Shown piece after piece: positions 10,401 to 20,825 of a stretch of 64,000 nt of DNA. The first letter of the stretch is position 1. Each line of letters opens with the position of its first letter. Made by a program: the position numbers and the translations under genes. The notes beneath the pieces are model-generated. The model saw nothing but the letters and a program-made list of their open reading frames with translations. It had not been told where the DNA came from and ran no database searches. The DNA lies in NCBI GenBank assembly GCA_023376005.1, contig CM042145.1, positions 19,767,907 through 19,831,906 of the forward strand, given 5' to 3'. The stretch is from Doryteuthis pealeii (lineage: Eukaryota > Mollusca > Cephalopoda > Myopsida > Loliginidae).

Positions 10401-10579
10401 CTGTAAATATAAAAATATAAAAATAAATGTCTTAATTTTTGTTAAAAATGTTGTCACACACAAATATAGGCTTACTCAAAAGTTTTGCAATATTTTGTAA
10501 GTGCTAGTTTGTGGCATATATATCACATGACTGAAGCAGTTCAAACTGTAGAGGTTACCCAACTGTGGTTGGTAGTATC

Positions 10580-10915
10580 GTTATAGTTAAGTGTTCACTG
10601 CTTCATGAGTTTGAACTGGGTCATAACACTGTGGAAGCAACCAAAAATATTTCTTGTGCAAAAAGTGAAGGTGCAGTTGATTATGGTGCAGTAACCAAAT
10701 TGTTCAAGAAATTTCACTTGGGTTGCAAAACACTCAATAATTAGGCAAAGTCAGATAGGACTAAAACTGTGGATTCAAAGGCTCCAAGCTAACGAGGCAA
10801 ATTCGGAGAGTATCAAGCGAGCTCAGTATCTCACAACCCAGTATGGTTCATCACCTTCACAACATCAGTAAAAAGCATCTGGCACTGCCAAATTGTGTCT
10901 TATATTACCAAAACT
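10580..10915 (+). mobile_element. mariner-type transposase, N-terminal remnant
   Basis: The frame containing FELGHNTVEATKNISCAKSE then GAV...KLFKKFHLG matches the first helix-turn-helix of mariner transposases (usual form: F-K-L-G-H-N-A-A-E-A-T, then W-F-x-K-F-R-x-G). Stops and frame changes follow, with a second motif (QIVSYITKTG) in another frame. The catalytic DDE domain is absent and a SINE B copy interrupts it at 10915. It is a dead 5' fragment. Confidence 0.6.
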
Positions 10916-11203
10916 GGGAAGCGCGTGGTGTAATGGTTAAAGTCATGGGAAATGGACTCGTCGCCCAGAGTTCAAATCCTGGATGTGGTAATTGCATTTC
11001 ACTTAGCGCTAATACCTTTGGGAAAGGTATGAATCCTACTCTCCCTCCAGCTATGGATAAATAGTTGGGCAGACTGGACTCTTTAACCTTGGTTAGGTAA
11101 CCGGTCTAGGAGAGGGAAAACTCTGAATTCAAACCTGTTAAACTCCGCTTAAGAAATTGACCTTGTGTCACATCCTGCTCGTGCGGAGGGGTTGATAAAT
11201 ACA
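10916..11203 (+). mobile_element. tRNA-derived SINE family B, full copy with target duplication
   Basis: Flanked by a perfect 15-base duplication TATATTACCAAAACT (10901-10915 and 11204-11218). The head GGTGTAATGGTTAAAGTCAT holds an A box and CAGAGTTCAAATCCTGG a B box for RNA polymerase III. The body runs to CGGAGGGGTTGATAAATA. This copy sets the family boundaries: 288 bases, inserted by LINE-type target-primed reverse transcription (inference from the duplication). Confidence 0.85.
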
Positions 11204-11214
11204 TATATTACCAA

Positions 11215-11390
11215 AACTAGCAAAATAAAAAAATGCCCACTGGGCGATGTAAAATAAATATTACCTGAGGGGATGGGAGTTGAAAATTTAATATCAGAGA
11301 GTTTGTATCATAAGTAAAGTAAAATCATCAAATTTATTAAAGGAGTAAAAAATAAAATAAATTTATTAAAGGAGTAAAAAATGAAAAAAA
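11215..11390. repeat. Dispersed repeat F, copy 2
   Basis: Matches 4686-4830 (AACTAGCAAAATAAAA, GAGGGGATGGGAGTTGAAAA, ATCATCAAATTTATTAAAGG). The last motif is duplicated in tandem here. From 11400 to 12006 I see only AT-rich intron. Confidence 0.55.
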
Positions 11391-12006
11391 TGAAATGGAA
11401 ACTTAGTTCTGATAACTTTAAATATATATTTAAAAAAAAAAAAAACTATATATAGATAGATAATACCAGGTATGTATTTATTAAAATTTGTTTAAAAAAC
11501 CAATGAGGACTGTCTAACATTGCATGCTCAAATGTTTTCTATTTTATGACGATTTTAGGTAGTGTGACATAAGCAGTGACATAGTTTTTGTTACAGACAA
11601 AAACCAGAAGCGAATCTCCATTATTAATAGATATTGTAAAAATTTTGATTCGCCCTAGTCATCACTTTTCATCTTTAAAAGATTTTGAAATCATTAAATT
11701 AAAATACTAATTTTCAGTTGAAAATGGCATAAATTCTGTGTACTCAATATTGAAAAAAATAAAAATTTTTAATAAATAAATAAATAAAAATAATTTCAAA
11801 TTTATGTAGTAGAGAAAAAAAACTTTACTTCTGAACAGACTATTGAATATGTCAAATTCTTTTCTTTCTTTCTAGTATTTGAATGTTGTTAAATGGTGTT
11901 CTATTTCGTATATCAACTCTAGAAAGTTTCTATATTGTTAAGGAATTTAAAAAATAACAAAAGAAGAAGAAAAAAAAAAATCAGATTTTAAAAAATGTTG
12001 AAATAC

Positions 12007-12192
12007 CTAATATGACTCCATTCAATTCCGACTGCATTGTTTTAAATTGCTTTACATAATATTCACGCTGTTCTTTTGATATAGTCCATACATCATCTAC
12101 ACTTTCTGCTTCAGAACTGATAGAGGAAGAATCTACACATTGACTTTCCAGATTTTCCCACGATGTTTTGGTAGCCCCAGTATCCAGTAGAC
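12007..12192 (-). CDS. REPS1: REPS1/2-like gene, exon with acidic linker and start of EH domain
   Basis: The exon is 186 bases, with acceptor TTTTTACAG at 12193-12194 and donor GTATTT at 12006. It enters with two bases completing a Gly codon and leaves with one base of the next Gly codon, both agreeing with the neighbouring exons. The first 40 or so residues are acidic and Ser-rich (SSISSEAESVDDV). The exon then enters the EH domain at VWTISKEQREYYVKQFKTMQ, the helix that opens EH modules of the REPS/EPS15 family, followed by SELNGVI. EH domains bind Asn-Pro-Phe peptides in endocytic adaptors; in REPS1 this couples RalBP1 to epsin and related proteins in receptor endocytosis (family knowledge). 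A degenerate 40-base tandem repeat and a MITE fill the intron before it. Confidence 0.9.
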
Positions 12193-13360
12193 CTGTAAAA
12201 ATAGAAAAAAGTTTTAAATTGTTTATCTCAAAACTTATAATAACATTTTTCTGTCAATGATTGACAAAGTAAAATACAAAAAAGGCACTTACATTTTCTT
12301 TATAGTTAAAACATTTTTTAAATTGTAATCAACCATAATAGTCCAGGTTAAAAACATGGTATAGATAACGCAAAACCAAATTTTTACACCTTATTTTTCC
12401 AATGTAGGTATAATTAATGAAAAAGACAAGTTTAAGTAAACAGGCCAGACTTTGGCCCATTTACCAAAACTTTTCTCATTCCCCAATGATGCTTGCATTT
12501 TTAAGGTAACTTAAATGAGCAGTTTTTTCTTGTGAGATTTGTTATATAGTATTGAACAAAAAAAAAAAAATAAAGGTCAAATCGAACTTAACGGACCTAA
12601 ATTCCAACATCGTATGTCACCCTGCTGAAAGAAAAAAATTACCAAAAATCAGGGAATTAACCGAATTTAATGAAATTTTCAGTATTGATATATTAATGAA
12701 TAAAAGATATAATGCACCAGCTATTTTATTCAAAAACTTTTACATTTTTTCAGGTCAGTTAGCTTTGAACCACTTATCTTTAAGAATCTGTGTTACGCCT
12801 CAAAGATTTAACCAACAGCTGGCATCATTTTTTAAAATTAATTTTAATTATCTTTAAGTTGTGGTGTTACAGTACATTGCAGCTTTGCTATTCTAACAAC
12901 TTTTGTATTTTAAGATACAGTGGTTTTTCTCTTACGACCACAACATTCTTTTCGGTGATAATTTCCAATTTGCTTATCATTTTTGAGGAAAACATCAACT
13001 GATGAAGGATGGAGATTCAATTTCTTTGCAATATCATGAATTGACAGTCTACAATCATTGTATGTCACATTTCAATCTTTTTTTTAAACTCCAACAACTG
13101 CTTACTAACTATTAGCATATGACTAATGATAATTTAGGATATAAAAAAAATAAATTAAAAATTAAAAAATAAAAATTAAGAAATTTCCTATATTTTGGTA
13201 TTTCTAAGAATTTTCATTCTAAGAAAATTATGACTTTTTGCCACAACTAAAGAACCTTTAACAACAATAATCAGCAAAAGTAATCACTTCCTATGTGTGT
13301 CTAAGTCATTCAAGTTTTATGAGAATTTGTGGCAATAATAAAAAGGGTTCAGTTTTTTCA
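12193..13360. other. Intron stretch without identifiable features
   Basis: AT-rich. Two overlapping open frames (12552-12857 and 12790-13002) have no family motif and a lysine/asparagine/phenylalanine composition that reflects base content. Its portion from 12870 on is repeated at 44750 onward. Confidence 0.5.
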
Positions 13361-13363
13361 CTG

Positions 13364-13880
13364 AAATAGAATTCCATGTGTCTATGTTTGTAAGAAAGGC
13401 ATAAAATAGAACTACATGTGTCTATGTTTGTAAGAAAGGCATAAAATAGAACTACATGTGTCTATGTTTGTAAGAGAGGCATAAAATAGAACTACATGTG
13501 TCTATGTTTGTAAGAAACGCATAAATAGAACATGTGTCTATGTTTGTAAGAGAGGCATAAAATAGAACTACATGTGTCTATGTTTGTGTAGTTGTTTGTA
13601 AGAAGGCATAAATAGAAACATGTGTCTATGTTTGGAAGGCATAAAATAGAACTACATGTGTCTATGTTTGTAAGAAAGGCATAAAATAGAACTACATGTG
13701 TCTATGTTTGTAAGAAAGGCATAAAATAGAACTACATGTGTCTATGTTTGTAAGAAAGGCATAAATAGAACTACATGTGTCTATGTTTGTAAGAAAGGCA
13801 TAAAATAGAATTACATGTGTCTAGGTAAGAAAGGCATGAACTAGTATTTCATTTATGTTTGTAAAAAAGGTGTGAAATAG
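13364..13880. repeat. Intronic minisatellite, 40-base unit
   Basis: About twelve copies of a unit with CATAAAATAGAACTACATGT and GTCTATGTTTGTAAGAAAGG, several with 2-12 base deletions. Both edge units are more diverged. The array sits between a MITE and the intron body, 260-780 bases from an exon. Confidence 0.9.
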
Positions 13881-13906
13881 AATTTCTCTTTTTATATATA
13901 TATATA

Positions 13907-14117
13907 CAGGGTGTCCCAGAAGTCATGTATTATCCAGGTTTTGAAAAACAACATCTTTAGTTATTTCAAAAACATATTCATAGATATTAATTGACGCAAT
14001 TAATTTTCTATCTCTCAATTTGAGCATTTATTATAATTATTCTCAATAACAGTGATTTGAAATCCAAAAGGTGTATTTTTGAAAACCAGGATGGTGTGTA
14101 ACTTCTGGGACACCCTG
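13907..14117. mobile_element. mariner-type MITE next to a splice donor
   Basis: The ends CAGGGTGTCCCAGAAGT and ACTTCTGGGACACCCTG are perfect 17-base inverted repeats, flanked by TA within a TA run. It is 211 bases, non-coding, and lies 24 bases from the last base of the exon at 14142-14605. Confidence 0.85.
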
Positions 14118-14141
14118 TATATATACCAGAATCCATCTTAC

Positions 14142-14605
14142 CTTTGCTTTCTTCATCTTCAAATGATGCCCAACCAGCCACATCATGCACGGAGTTAGAA
14201 TATGCAGATGCAGACAGGGGCACTGGTGCTTGGATCAAACCTGGTACTGGGCCTGCCACGCCACTTCCAGGAACCACTGTACCCCCAGGAACAATGGCAC
14301 CGGCCGTACTGCCCCCGGGAGTAGTGGTTGCGGAAGCCGTGGGTTGGGAAGGCAATGCTGGGTAGCCTGCTGGTACGACAGGTGTGACCTGCCCAACAGC
14401 AGACGCAGCAGCAGTAGCAGCAGCATTAACCTGTACATGCTGCTGTACCAGCACTAGAACTGCTGATCATGGTTGTGTTGACAGCAGCTGGAGCTGTTTG
14501 CTGTTTGCCAATGTTGGCCAGCTTCATTCGGTTCGGAGATGAGGGAGGAGATTGCTTTGGAGAAAATGGTGGGGACTTGCTGTCATGAGGAGATTCATCC
14601 CGACT
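14142..14605 (-). CDS. REPS1: REPS1/2-like gene, large Ser/Pro/Ala-rich exon with an apparent frame slip
   Basis: The acceptor (TTTGCAG) is at 14606-14609 and the donor (GTAAG) starts at 14141. The 5' half encodes a Ser/Pro-rich stretch (SPPFSPKQSPPSSPNRMKLA) in phase 0 with the preceding exon. The 3' half encodes Ala/Pro/Gly/Thr-rich sequence ending in SVHDVAGWASFEDEESK, in phase with the following exon. The two halves are in different frames: the upstream frame meets TAA at about 14426 and the downstream frame meets TGA at about 14466, so the switch lies within about 40 bases. The exon is 464 bases, while the phases of its neighbours need a length of 3n+1, for example 463. The simplest reading is a one-base assembly insertion (or a two-base loss); a cryptic intron or a true frameshift allele are alternatives. 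The linker is expected to be disordered, carrying short proline-rich motifs for partner binding. Confidence 0.85.
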
Positions 14606-14731
14606 CTGCAAATATAGATATATATATATAAACATAAAAGAAATATGCAAAATGAAAACACACATAAGCAATAAATAAAATTAGATATAATAAATTGCAT
14701 GTACTAAATAGTAAAAACCAGGATGAATTTA

Positions 14732-15172
14732 GTATTATTTGTATTATTCGGACTATTGTCCTCATCTTCATTGTTATCTGTACAATTGGATACAGCCTAG
14801 TGGATAAAGGAGTTAGGTTAAGACAGTTCTAAGTGACAGTTATCTCTAGATTGCAGGTTCAATCCTGGTCAGGGGCAGCAGTAACATATAATAATAATAA
14901 ACACAGCTTAACACTTGTACCCCAGCTATGGTTAGTGGAATGAGAACAGGATACCTCCCGGGGACTGAATAAAGGGTTAGGTTCAAAGTTCCGTGATTGG
15001 CTCCCGATTATGACAAGAAGGTTCCTGATTATGGCAAAAAGGTTCCTCGAGTCCGAGATGGTTCCTGAGTCCGACAAGAAATACCTGAAGAGGGCCAGAG
15101 TGCACATTGGCCGAAATGTTGTACAGATAACAATGAAGATGAGGACAAAAGTCCGAATAATCCAAATAATAC
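14732..15172. mobile_element. Dispersed repeat C with tRNA-like segment
   Basis: A tRNA-like stretch (CAGCCTAGTGGATAAAGGAG ... TTGCAGGTTCAATCCTGG, A and B box-like) is followed by CCCCAGCTATGGTTAGTGG and GGTTCCTGAGTCCGACAAG. The two ends are inverted copies of each other (TTATTCGGACTATTGTCCTC at 14742 and its complement at about 15150). Related copies: 18594-18790 and 22041-22362. Confidence 0.6.
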
Positions 15173-15477
15173 TAATTATCAAGCCTCATCTCAAAAATTC
15201 CGAGAAACAGGATGAATTTAAAAAATTTGATGAATGATTACCATTATTTTTTTGTGCATGGGGGAGGGGTTACATTTCTATTAACTTACCAGTGTCCGTT
15301 AAATCCCAGGGGTAGGGTAAACGGAGGAACTTGCAGTGAAGCTAGTGGTTAACAAGCTACTTTGGCAAAACATTAGTAATAAGTAATGAATTTGAATGTC
15401 AGTGGATACCGTTTACTAGATGGCCTTTAGTCATACTAGGTTGAGTGTGTGTTTGTGTATTATGTGTGTATATATTA
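15173..15477. other. Intron stretch without identifiable features
   Basis: AT-rich sequence with a G-run (GGGGGAGGGG near 15261). No repeat or coding match seen. Confidence 0.4.
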
Positions 15478-15765
15478 ACCAACCCCTCTGCACGAGCAAG
15501 ATGTGACACAAGGTCAATTTCTTAATCAGAGTTTACCAAGTTTTAATTCAGAGTTTTTCTTCTTCTAGACAGGTTGCCTAGTCATGGTTAAAGAGCCCAG
15601 TCTGCCCATTATTTGCCAATAGCTGGACGGAAAGAAGTTGGATGCATACCTTTACCAAAGGTATTAGGAAAATGAGAAATGCAAAAAGCCTTGTCCAGAA
15701 TTTGAACTCTGGGCGACAAATCCATTTCCTATGACTCTAACCATTAAACCATGCTCCTCCTATTA
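15478..15765 (-). mobile_element. tRNA-derived SINE family B
   Basis: Reverse B-family copy: CCAACCCCTCTGCACGAGC first, GGTTGCCTAGTCATGGTTAA in the middle, and the tRNA-like head (ATGACTCTAACCATTAAACC) last. A TA/TG/TATG microsatellite follows at 15766-15860. Confidence 0.8.
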
Positions 15766-15861
15766 TGTATATGTGTGTGTGTGTATATGTATATGTATGT
15801 ATGTATGTATGTGTATGTCAATATACATATGTATATTTTTGTATATATGTGTGCATATATA

Positions 15862-16605
15862 CAGGATGTTCGGGAGAAATTTGACAGTTTCACAAGGGAA
15901 AAGAAAAAGTGCTTGGTTACTACAAAATTTAATGGATTGTAAAGAAATTCAACAGGCACAGAAATGACACTACTGTCAACAAGTTTCACTCAAAATAACC
16001 GCCATTAGCATCAATCACAGCCTCAATCCTGCCCAGGAACCTGGAGCAAGCTGATGTAACAGTTTCCTTGGAAATGTTCTCAAAAACTACCTTAATTCTG
16101 TCGATTAACTGGGCTTTTTCAGCGATTGGGATTTTTCTCAATAGTGCCACATACATAATAATCCATGCGGTTAAGATCTGGGGAGATTGGAGGCCAAACA
16201 TTGGGACTGCTGTAGTCATAAAAATTCGCCAACAATTTTGACTTTTCTCAGAGGTGTAGCATGGGGCCAAATCCTGCTGCCATACATATGGCCTACCAAT
16301 GGCTACTCTTGTTATCCAGGGCTTGACTACAGTGTTTAGCAACTCCATGTAGGCATTTGAATTCAACCTGAGACCCTCTCTGAAAAAATGCGGTGGCATC
16401 ACATCACCCTCAGAGGAGACACATCTGAAAACCATCAGAGTTTGGGGAAATTTAGTCTGCATGACACAAGGAGTGTCCTTTGGACTGTATGCAAACCATC
16501 TGTTATTCTGTGTGTTGGGCTTTTGATCTTGGCAAAAGTTTTTCTCATTGGAAAAGAACCAGATTGTTTGTGGTTCAGCAGAATTTTTCAATTTGCTCAG
16601 AAGTT
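15862..16605 (-). mobile_element. mariner-like transposase pseudogene (catalytic half)
   Basis: Minus-strand coding remnant of the Tc1/mariner superfamily. IWFFSNEKNFCQDQ is the first catalytic motif, but the Asp of S-D-E-K is Asn here. GRPYVWQQDLAPCYTS keeps the second Asp. The third motif (SPDLNRMDYYV) exists only in another frame, so there is at least one frameshift between the second and third motifs. The C-terminal ENISKETVTSACSRFLGRIE and AVIDANGGYFE are back in the first frame. The N-terminal DNA-binding half is missing; the left terminus near 15864 (CAGGATGTTCGGGAGAAAT) resembles a mariner end. It is inactive, with a lost catalytic residue, frameshift and truncation. A noisy assembly duplicate lies at 47735-48470. 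Confidence 0.85.
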
Positions 16606-16618
16606 TCTTCGCCTTCGC

Positions 16619-16780
16619 CAGTACAGGCAGCTCAGCAAAGACCTACATTAACCAGTGCTGCATGGATACTGGATGCTGCACAGAGGACCTACCAAGGGCA
16701 ATAAATGATAGGGGATGGTTGGCGAGAGATTGTCATGGATATCCATACTACTAGCGCGACATGATAATGATGACTGTAAC
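16619..16780 (+). mobile_element. LINE 3'-end fragment
   Basis: Across frames, LPRAINDRGWLA and GDGWREIVMDIHTTSAT give the pattern (A-x-x-D-R-x-x-W-R-E-x-V-x-x-I) often seen at the C-terminus of non-LTR reverse transcriptase ORFs. A related fragment is at 24785-24905. The assignment is by motif only. Confidence 0.4.
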
Positions 16781-16950
16781 ATAACAAAAAAAGGCACATC
16801 ATAGCAGGATTTGTGTTAGAACAATAGTATTAAAATGCTCTACATTTGAGAATGAAGCCATTTCGAATCTAATGTGCACCATAATAATAGTGTGGAATCT
16901 ATTTTTTGATCATTAACTATTTAAGTTAATTGTAGAGTATTCCTCTTTCT

Positions 16951-17322
16951 TGTTTGTTTGTTTGTTTGTTTTATGGCATATCAACCTCAGTGGGTCATTT
17001 AATGCCGATAAAGTTTTGAAATAAATCAATTCTTAATGGATAATACAATTTTTTTTATAAATACATTTTTCTATTTAACCCATAGATGGGACCCTAACAG
17101 GTACTACCACTCAAGGTCAGAGTGTACCAGGGAGCAATGGTGATGAAGGGGTGCTCCACATTCCCCTACCTCCAAAACTGGAACCTCACCATCAAATAGA
17201 GTTTAACGTCATTCCCAGGACATGTAGACCCGCAGCCACCTCCTTCTAGCACCCATATGATAAAAAGAGGTTGGGGCTTGCCATAAGGGCAATAGGGTTG
17301 GGAAAATCATATAGGTGCTAGG
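16951..17322 (-). mobile_element. Retroposon D, 372-base copy
   Basis: Perfect 14-base target duplication GTATTCCTCTTTCT (16937-16950 and 17323-17336). Read on the minus strand it begins inside the family sequence (5' truncation) and ends in a (CAAA)n tail, seen on the plus strand as TTTGTTTGTTTG. Confidence 0.85.
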
Positions 17323-17339
17323 GTATTCCTCTTTCTATT

Positions 17340-17795
17340 TGCAATTGATTATAATATAAATTCTATAAGTAGGATGTAACCAAGGCTATACAAAGTAAAG
17401 GCCTGACAGCCATGCAACTAGAGTTTTTATCTTAAGTGAGGCATGTGCTAACCTAAATTATTAGTAACCTATAATTATTGAGAACATTTTTAGTAAGTGA
17501 CTTACTTAATACCCAATAATCATGCAATTACCAACTATAATGATTACTAGGAATTAATTATTATCTATTATTGATTAGATAACCGAGAAAATGTACCAGT
17601 ATAGATCAATCAAAAAGTAATTTCAACATTCTGAAAATTATTCAAAGCATAAAAGTACTTTACGGAAAATAAGGAACGAGACTGATTTAGAGAAACAGTA
17701 ATTTTCAAGATATTCAAATGTTTTATTCCAGTTGTTTTTTTGTTTTTTTTGGTTTTTCATGATATTAATAATCTTAACTTTCCCATTGTCATTGT
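17340..17795. other. Intron stretch without identifiable features
   Basis: AT-rich sequence with ATTA-rich degenerate motifs around 17460-17580. No element boundaries found. Confidence 0.4.
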
Positions 17796-17807
17796 GAGAA
17801 TAGGAGG

Positions 17808-18160
17808 TTTGTTTGTTTTGTTTTGTTTTACGGCATATCAACCTCAGTGGGTTATTTAATGCCGATAAAGTTTTGAAATAAATCAATTCTTAATGGATAA
17901 TACATTTTTTTATAAATACATTTTTCTATTTAACCCATAGATGGGACCCTAACAGGTACTACCACTCCGGGCCAGAGTGGACCAGGGAGCAATGGTGATG
18001 AAGGGGTGCTCCACATTCCCAAACCTCCAAAACTGGAACCTCACCATCAGATAGAGTTTAACGTCATTCCCAGGACATGTAGACCCGCAGCCACTGCCTT
18101 CTAGCACCCATATTATAAAGAGGGGTTGGGGGTTGCCATAAGGGCAATAGGGTTGGGGCA
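17808..18160 (-). mobile_element. Retroposon D, 353-base copy
   Basis: Perfect 12-base target duplication GAGAATAGGAGG (17796-17807 and 18161-18172). Same 3' tail side as the neighbouring copy at 16951-17322 but a different 5' truncation point. Confidence 0.85.
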
Positions 18161-18251
18161 GAGAATAGGAGGGCAACACTGATGGACCCTAAGGGCCACA
18201 AGATATAGATGAGACTCTGGCCCAACCTATAAGACAAATCTAATTAGAAAT

Positions 18252-18494
18252 AAGCAGGTAAATATGGTAATTTTAAAGGGTTAATTCCCAAAAGAGAAAA
18301 ACATAAATTTTAAGTGTTTTCTAACGCCTTATAAAATGAAAAGTTGTCTTTCCTTAGCTTCAGTTTGTTTTTCAAATAATTAGGTAAATATGGGAATTTT
18401 AAAATGCTAATTACCAAAGAGAAAAGCCAGTATTTCCAAACTACTTATAAAATGAAAAGTTGTCTTTCCTGTTTCATTTTGTTTTTCAGTGATT
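18252..18494. repeat. Two-copy tandem duplication
   Basis: A unit of about 120 bases (AGGTAAATATGG, CAAAAGAGAAAA, TTATAAAATGAAAAGTTGTC) occurs twice, with 10-20% divergence by eye. Confidence 0.6.
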
Positions 18495-18593
18495 ATAATG
18501 CTTTATTTCATGGAATAGGAAGAATAACATGCTAACATTTATAAAAACAACATTTTTAATGCATTTAGTACCAATTCTTTAGAAGGTAGTATT

Positions 18594-18790
18594 ATTAGGA
18601 TTTTTCGGACTATTGTCCTCATCTTTATTGTTCTCAAAACGTTTTAGTCAATGTGCCCTCTGGCCCTCTTCAGGTATTTCTTATCAGACTCGGGAGCCTT
18701 CTCGGACTCGGGAGCCTTCTTTTGAACTCAGAAACCTTCTTGTCGTAATCAGGAGCCATCACGGAACTTTGAATCCAATCCTTTATTCAG
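18594..18790 (-). mobile_element. Dispersed repeat C, reverse fragment
   Basis: CGGACTATTGTCCTCATCTT, AGGTATTTCTTATCAGACTC and GGAACTTTGAATCCAATCC are the reverse of the C-repeat body seen at 22130-22362. A SINE B copy follows immediately. Confidence 0.6.
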
Positions 18791-18792
18791 CC

Positions 18793-19090
18793 CAGTGGAG
18801 GCGTGTGGTCTAATGGTTAGAGTCATAGGAAATGGACTTGTCGACCAGAGTTCAATTCCTCAACGAAGCTGTTTGCATTTCACAAGGCGCTAATACCCTT
18901 GGGAAAGGTATGTATCCAATTCTCCTTCCAGCTATGGGTAAATAGCAGGACAGACTGGGCTCTTTAACCATGGCTAGGTAACCAGTCTAGGAGAAGGAAA
19001 ACTATGAATTCAAACCTGTTAAACTCCGCTTAAGAAATTGACCTTGTGTCACATCCTGCTCATGCGGAGGGGTTGGTAAATATATATATA
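18793..19090 (+). mobile_element. tRNA-derived SINE family B
   Basis: The head GGCGTGTGGTCTAATGGTTA is the A-box side and CCAGAGTTCAATTCC the B box. The body and 3' end (CTTGTGTCACATCCTGCTC, GGGGTTGGTAAATATATA) match 10916-11203. It ends in a TA microsatellite. Confidence 0.8.
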
Positions 19091-19263
19091 TTAAGGGAAT
19101 ATTAGATTCATTTACTTAACATTATTATTACAATTAATCTTTATATTATCCATTTATGGTAATCCCAGTGCGATCAATCAAAGCTAAACATTTCTGTTCA
19201 CATATAGAACAAGTGGTTGCATAAAAAATTATCTATTATTCAACAATGTTACAATATTATTAA

Positions 19264-19760
19264 TACAAGGTGTGTCAAAAAAGTATTGTGTACTTTTTTG
19301 ACACCTTGTATTCTGAAAAAATTAACGTTCCATTCATTGTTCATTTCCATCTTGGTAAATACAGCTTCAAACTCGGCACTTTTATGACACCTTTTATTCT
19401 GAAAAAAATTAATGTTCCAGTCATTCTTCATTTCAGCTTGGTAAATACAGCTTCAAACTAGACACTTTTACAACACACCTTGTATTCTGAAAACAACGTA
19501 CCATTCATTGTTCATTTCTATCTTGGTAACTAAAGTTTGAAACTTGGCACTTTTTTTTTTTTTGTACTCCCACATACTACTTATTCGTGGAACAATATAC
19601 AAGGTGTGACAAAAACATATCGAGACTTTTTGTACTTTTTGACACACCTTGTATTCTGAAAAAAAATAAAATAACGTTCCATTCATTGTTCATTTCTATC
19701 TTGGTAAGTACAGCTTCAATCTCAATACTTTTATGACACAACTTGTATATACATAAAAAT
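19264..19760. repeat. Tandem array of mariner-end-like units
   Basis: About five diverged units of roughly 100 bases contain GTTCCATTCATTGTTCATTT, CTTGGTAAATACAGCTTCAA and, at the edges, ACAAGGTGTGTCAAAAAAGT or its complement. The edge motif resembles Tc1/mariner termini, so the array may have formed from a short MITE. Another unit lies near 26712-26775. Confidence 0.6.
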
Positions 19761-20311
19761 TGTGTTCTTTTAATTAATTGAATGAAACCATTTTGTAAAC
19801 CCCCATAATTAGTAATCAGCTTAATCCATGTTAAAATGCACAATTTGTAGAGCTTCAAGTTTTACTAATTTCCTTTAGAAACATTTCCTATTATCAGATT
19901 AAATAAAGCTGACTCATATTCAAGTGCAGTGTTATTGCTATAAAGGTTAGCATCTGCCTGTAACAAAATGATTAACTGATAAAAAAAAGGAGAAAAAAAA
20001 AAACATAACAAGTTCAGTGGTTTATTTTGCATTTTAGAAGAAAAGGAAAGTAAGAATATGTATACAAAAATAAAATAATTTTACAAGGTTAATTTTAAAG
20101 TCATCTTTTGGGAGCGGGGGGGGGTAATTTTCAAGTTTGTTTTTTATTAGCTATTTTAAATTTTTTAAAAATAAATAAAAAAAAAAAATAAAATAAACAT
20201 AGCAAAAGACTAAAAATATTTTCCAACAAGAAATAATGAAAACAATCAACTTTTACATTAACCTCATATTTTATGAAGAAAAAAAAAAAAAAAAAAAAAA
20301 AATCTAAATAC

Positions 20312-20535
20312 AGGGCCAGTTTAGCTCAGTCGGTAGAGCGTGTCCAACTAGGAACCACAGCTCAACCTGAGTAGCACAGGGATCTGTGCGGTAAAGTAAG
20401 GAGCTGATGGTAGATGTGGCACTCCACCTCAGACATAAAAACAACCACCTTGGTCTAGTGCTAGTGAAAAGAGAATAGACTCCCTCGCTGGCTGGCTGAT
20501 ACCGACTTTAGGCCACCCTGACGACTTTACTTTTA
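20312..20535 (+). mobile_element. tRNA-derived SINE family A
   Basis: GGCCAGTTTAGCTCAGTCGG then TAGAGCG is a clear tRNA-like A box. The body contains GATCTGTGCGGTAAAGTAAG and CTTGGTCTAGTGCTAGTGAA, ending GGCTGATACCGACTTTAGGC and a TTAC-type tail. Part of the B box region is deleted. Confidence 0.8.
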
Positions 20536-20800
20536 CAGGGTGTTTAAAAACACTTCTATGGGAGTTCCTTTATGATTTCAAACAGTCTCCACCTGTTCAC
20601 CATCCCTGTCAACACATTATTGGAATCTTCCCCAGGTGGTCTCCGTAATATCAGTTTAGTTCAGTTTTTCTTAATAAAGATACTCCCATAGAAATATTAA
20701 CTTTTTTTTTTTGTAATCACCATTCAGAGATTCCAAGAATGTGTAGACAGGGATGATGAACATGTGGAGACTGTTTGACATTATATCATAAAAGGTCCCA
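20536..20800. repeat. Inverted repeat of unknown origin
   Basis: TTTATGATTTCAAACAGTCTCC, split by a few changes, then CACCATCCCTGTC at 20570-20612, is mirrored by GACAGGGATGATGAAC and GTGGAGACTGTTTG at 20737-20780. CTATGGGAGT/ACTCCCATAG forms a second pair. Confidence 0.55.
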
Positions 20801-20825
20801 AACTAAAGTTTCTTAATGAATTGTA

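Noticed and set aside
12552..13002. Two overlapping open frames
   Set aside because: Composition follows AT content and no motif was seen; they lie in the intron of the minus-strand gene.
14144..14457. Plus-strand open frames opposite the large exon
   Set aside because: They are antisense shadows of the Pro/Ala/Gly-rich exon, whose splice sites and phase support the minus strand.
20312..20390. Possible functional tRNA gene
   Set aside because: The tRNA-like head lacks a full T arm and is followed by the body of a multi-copy SINE family.
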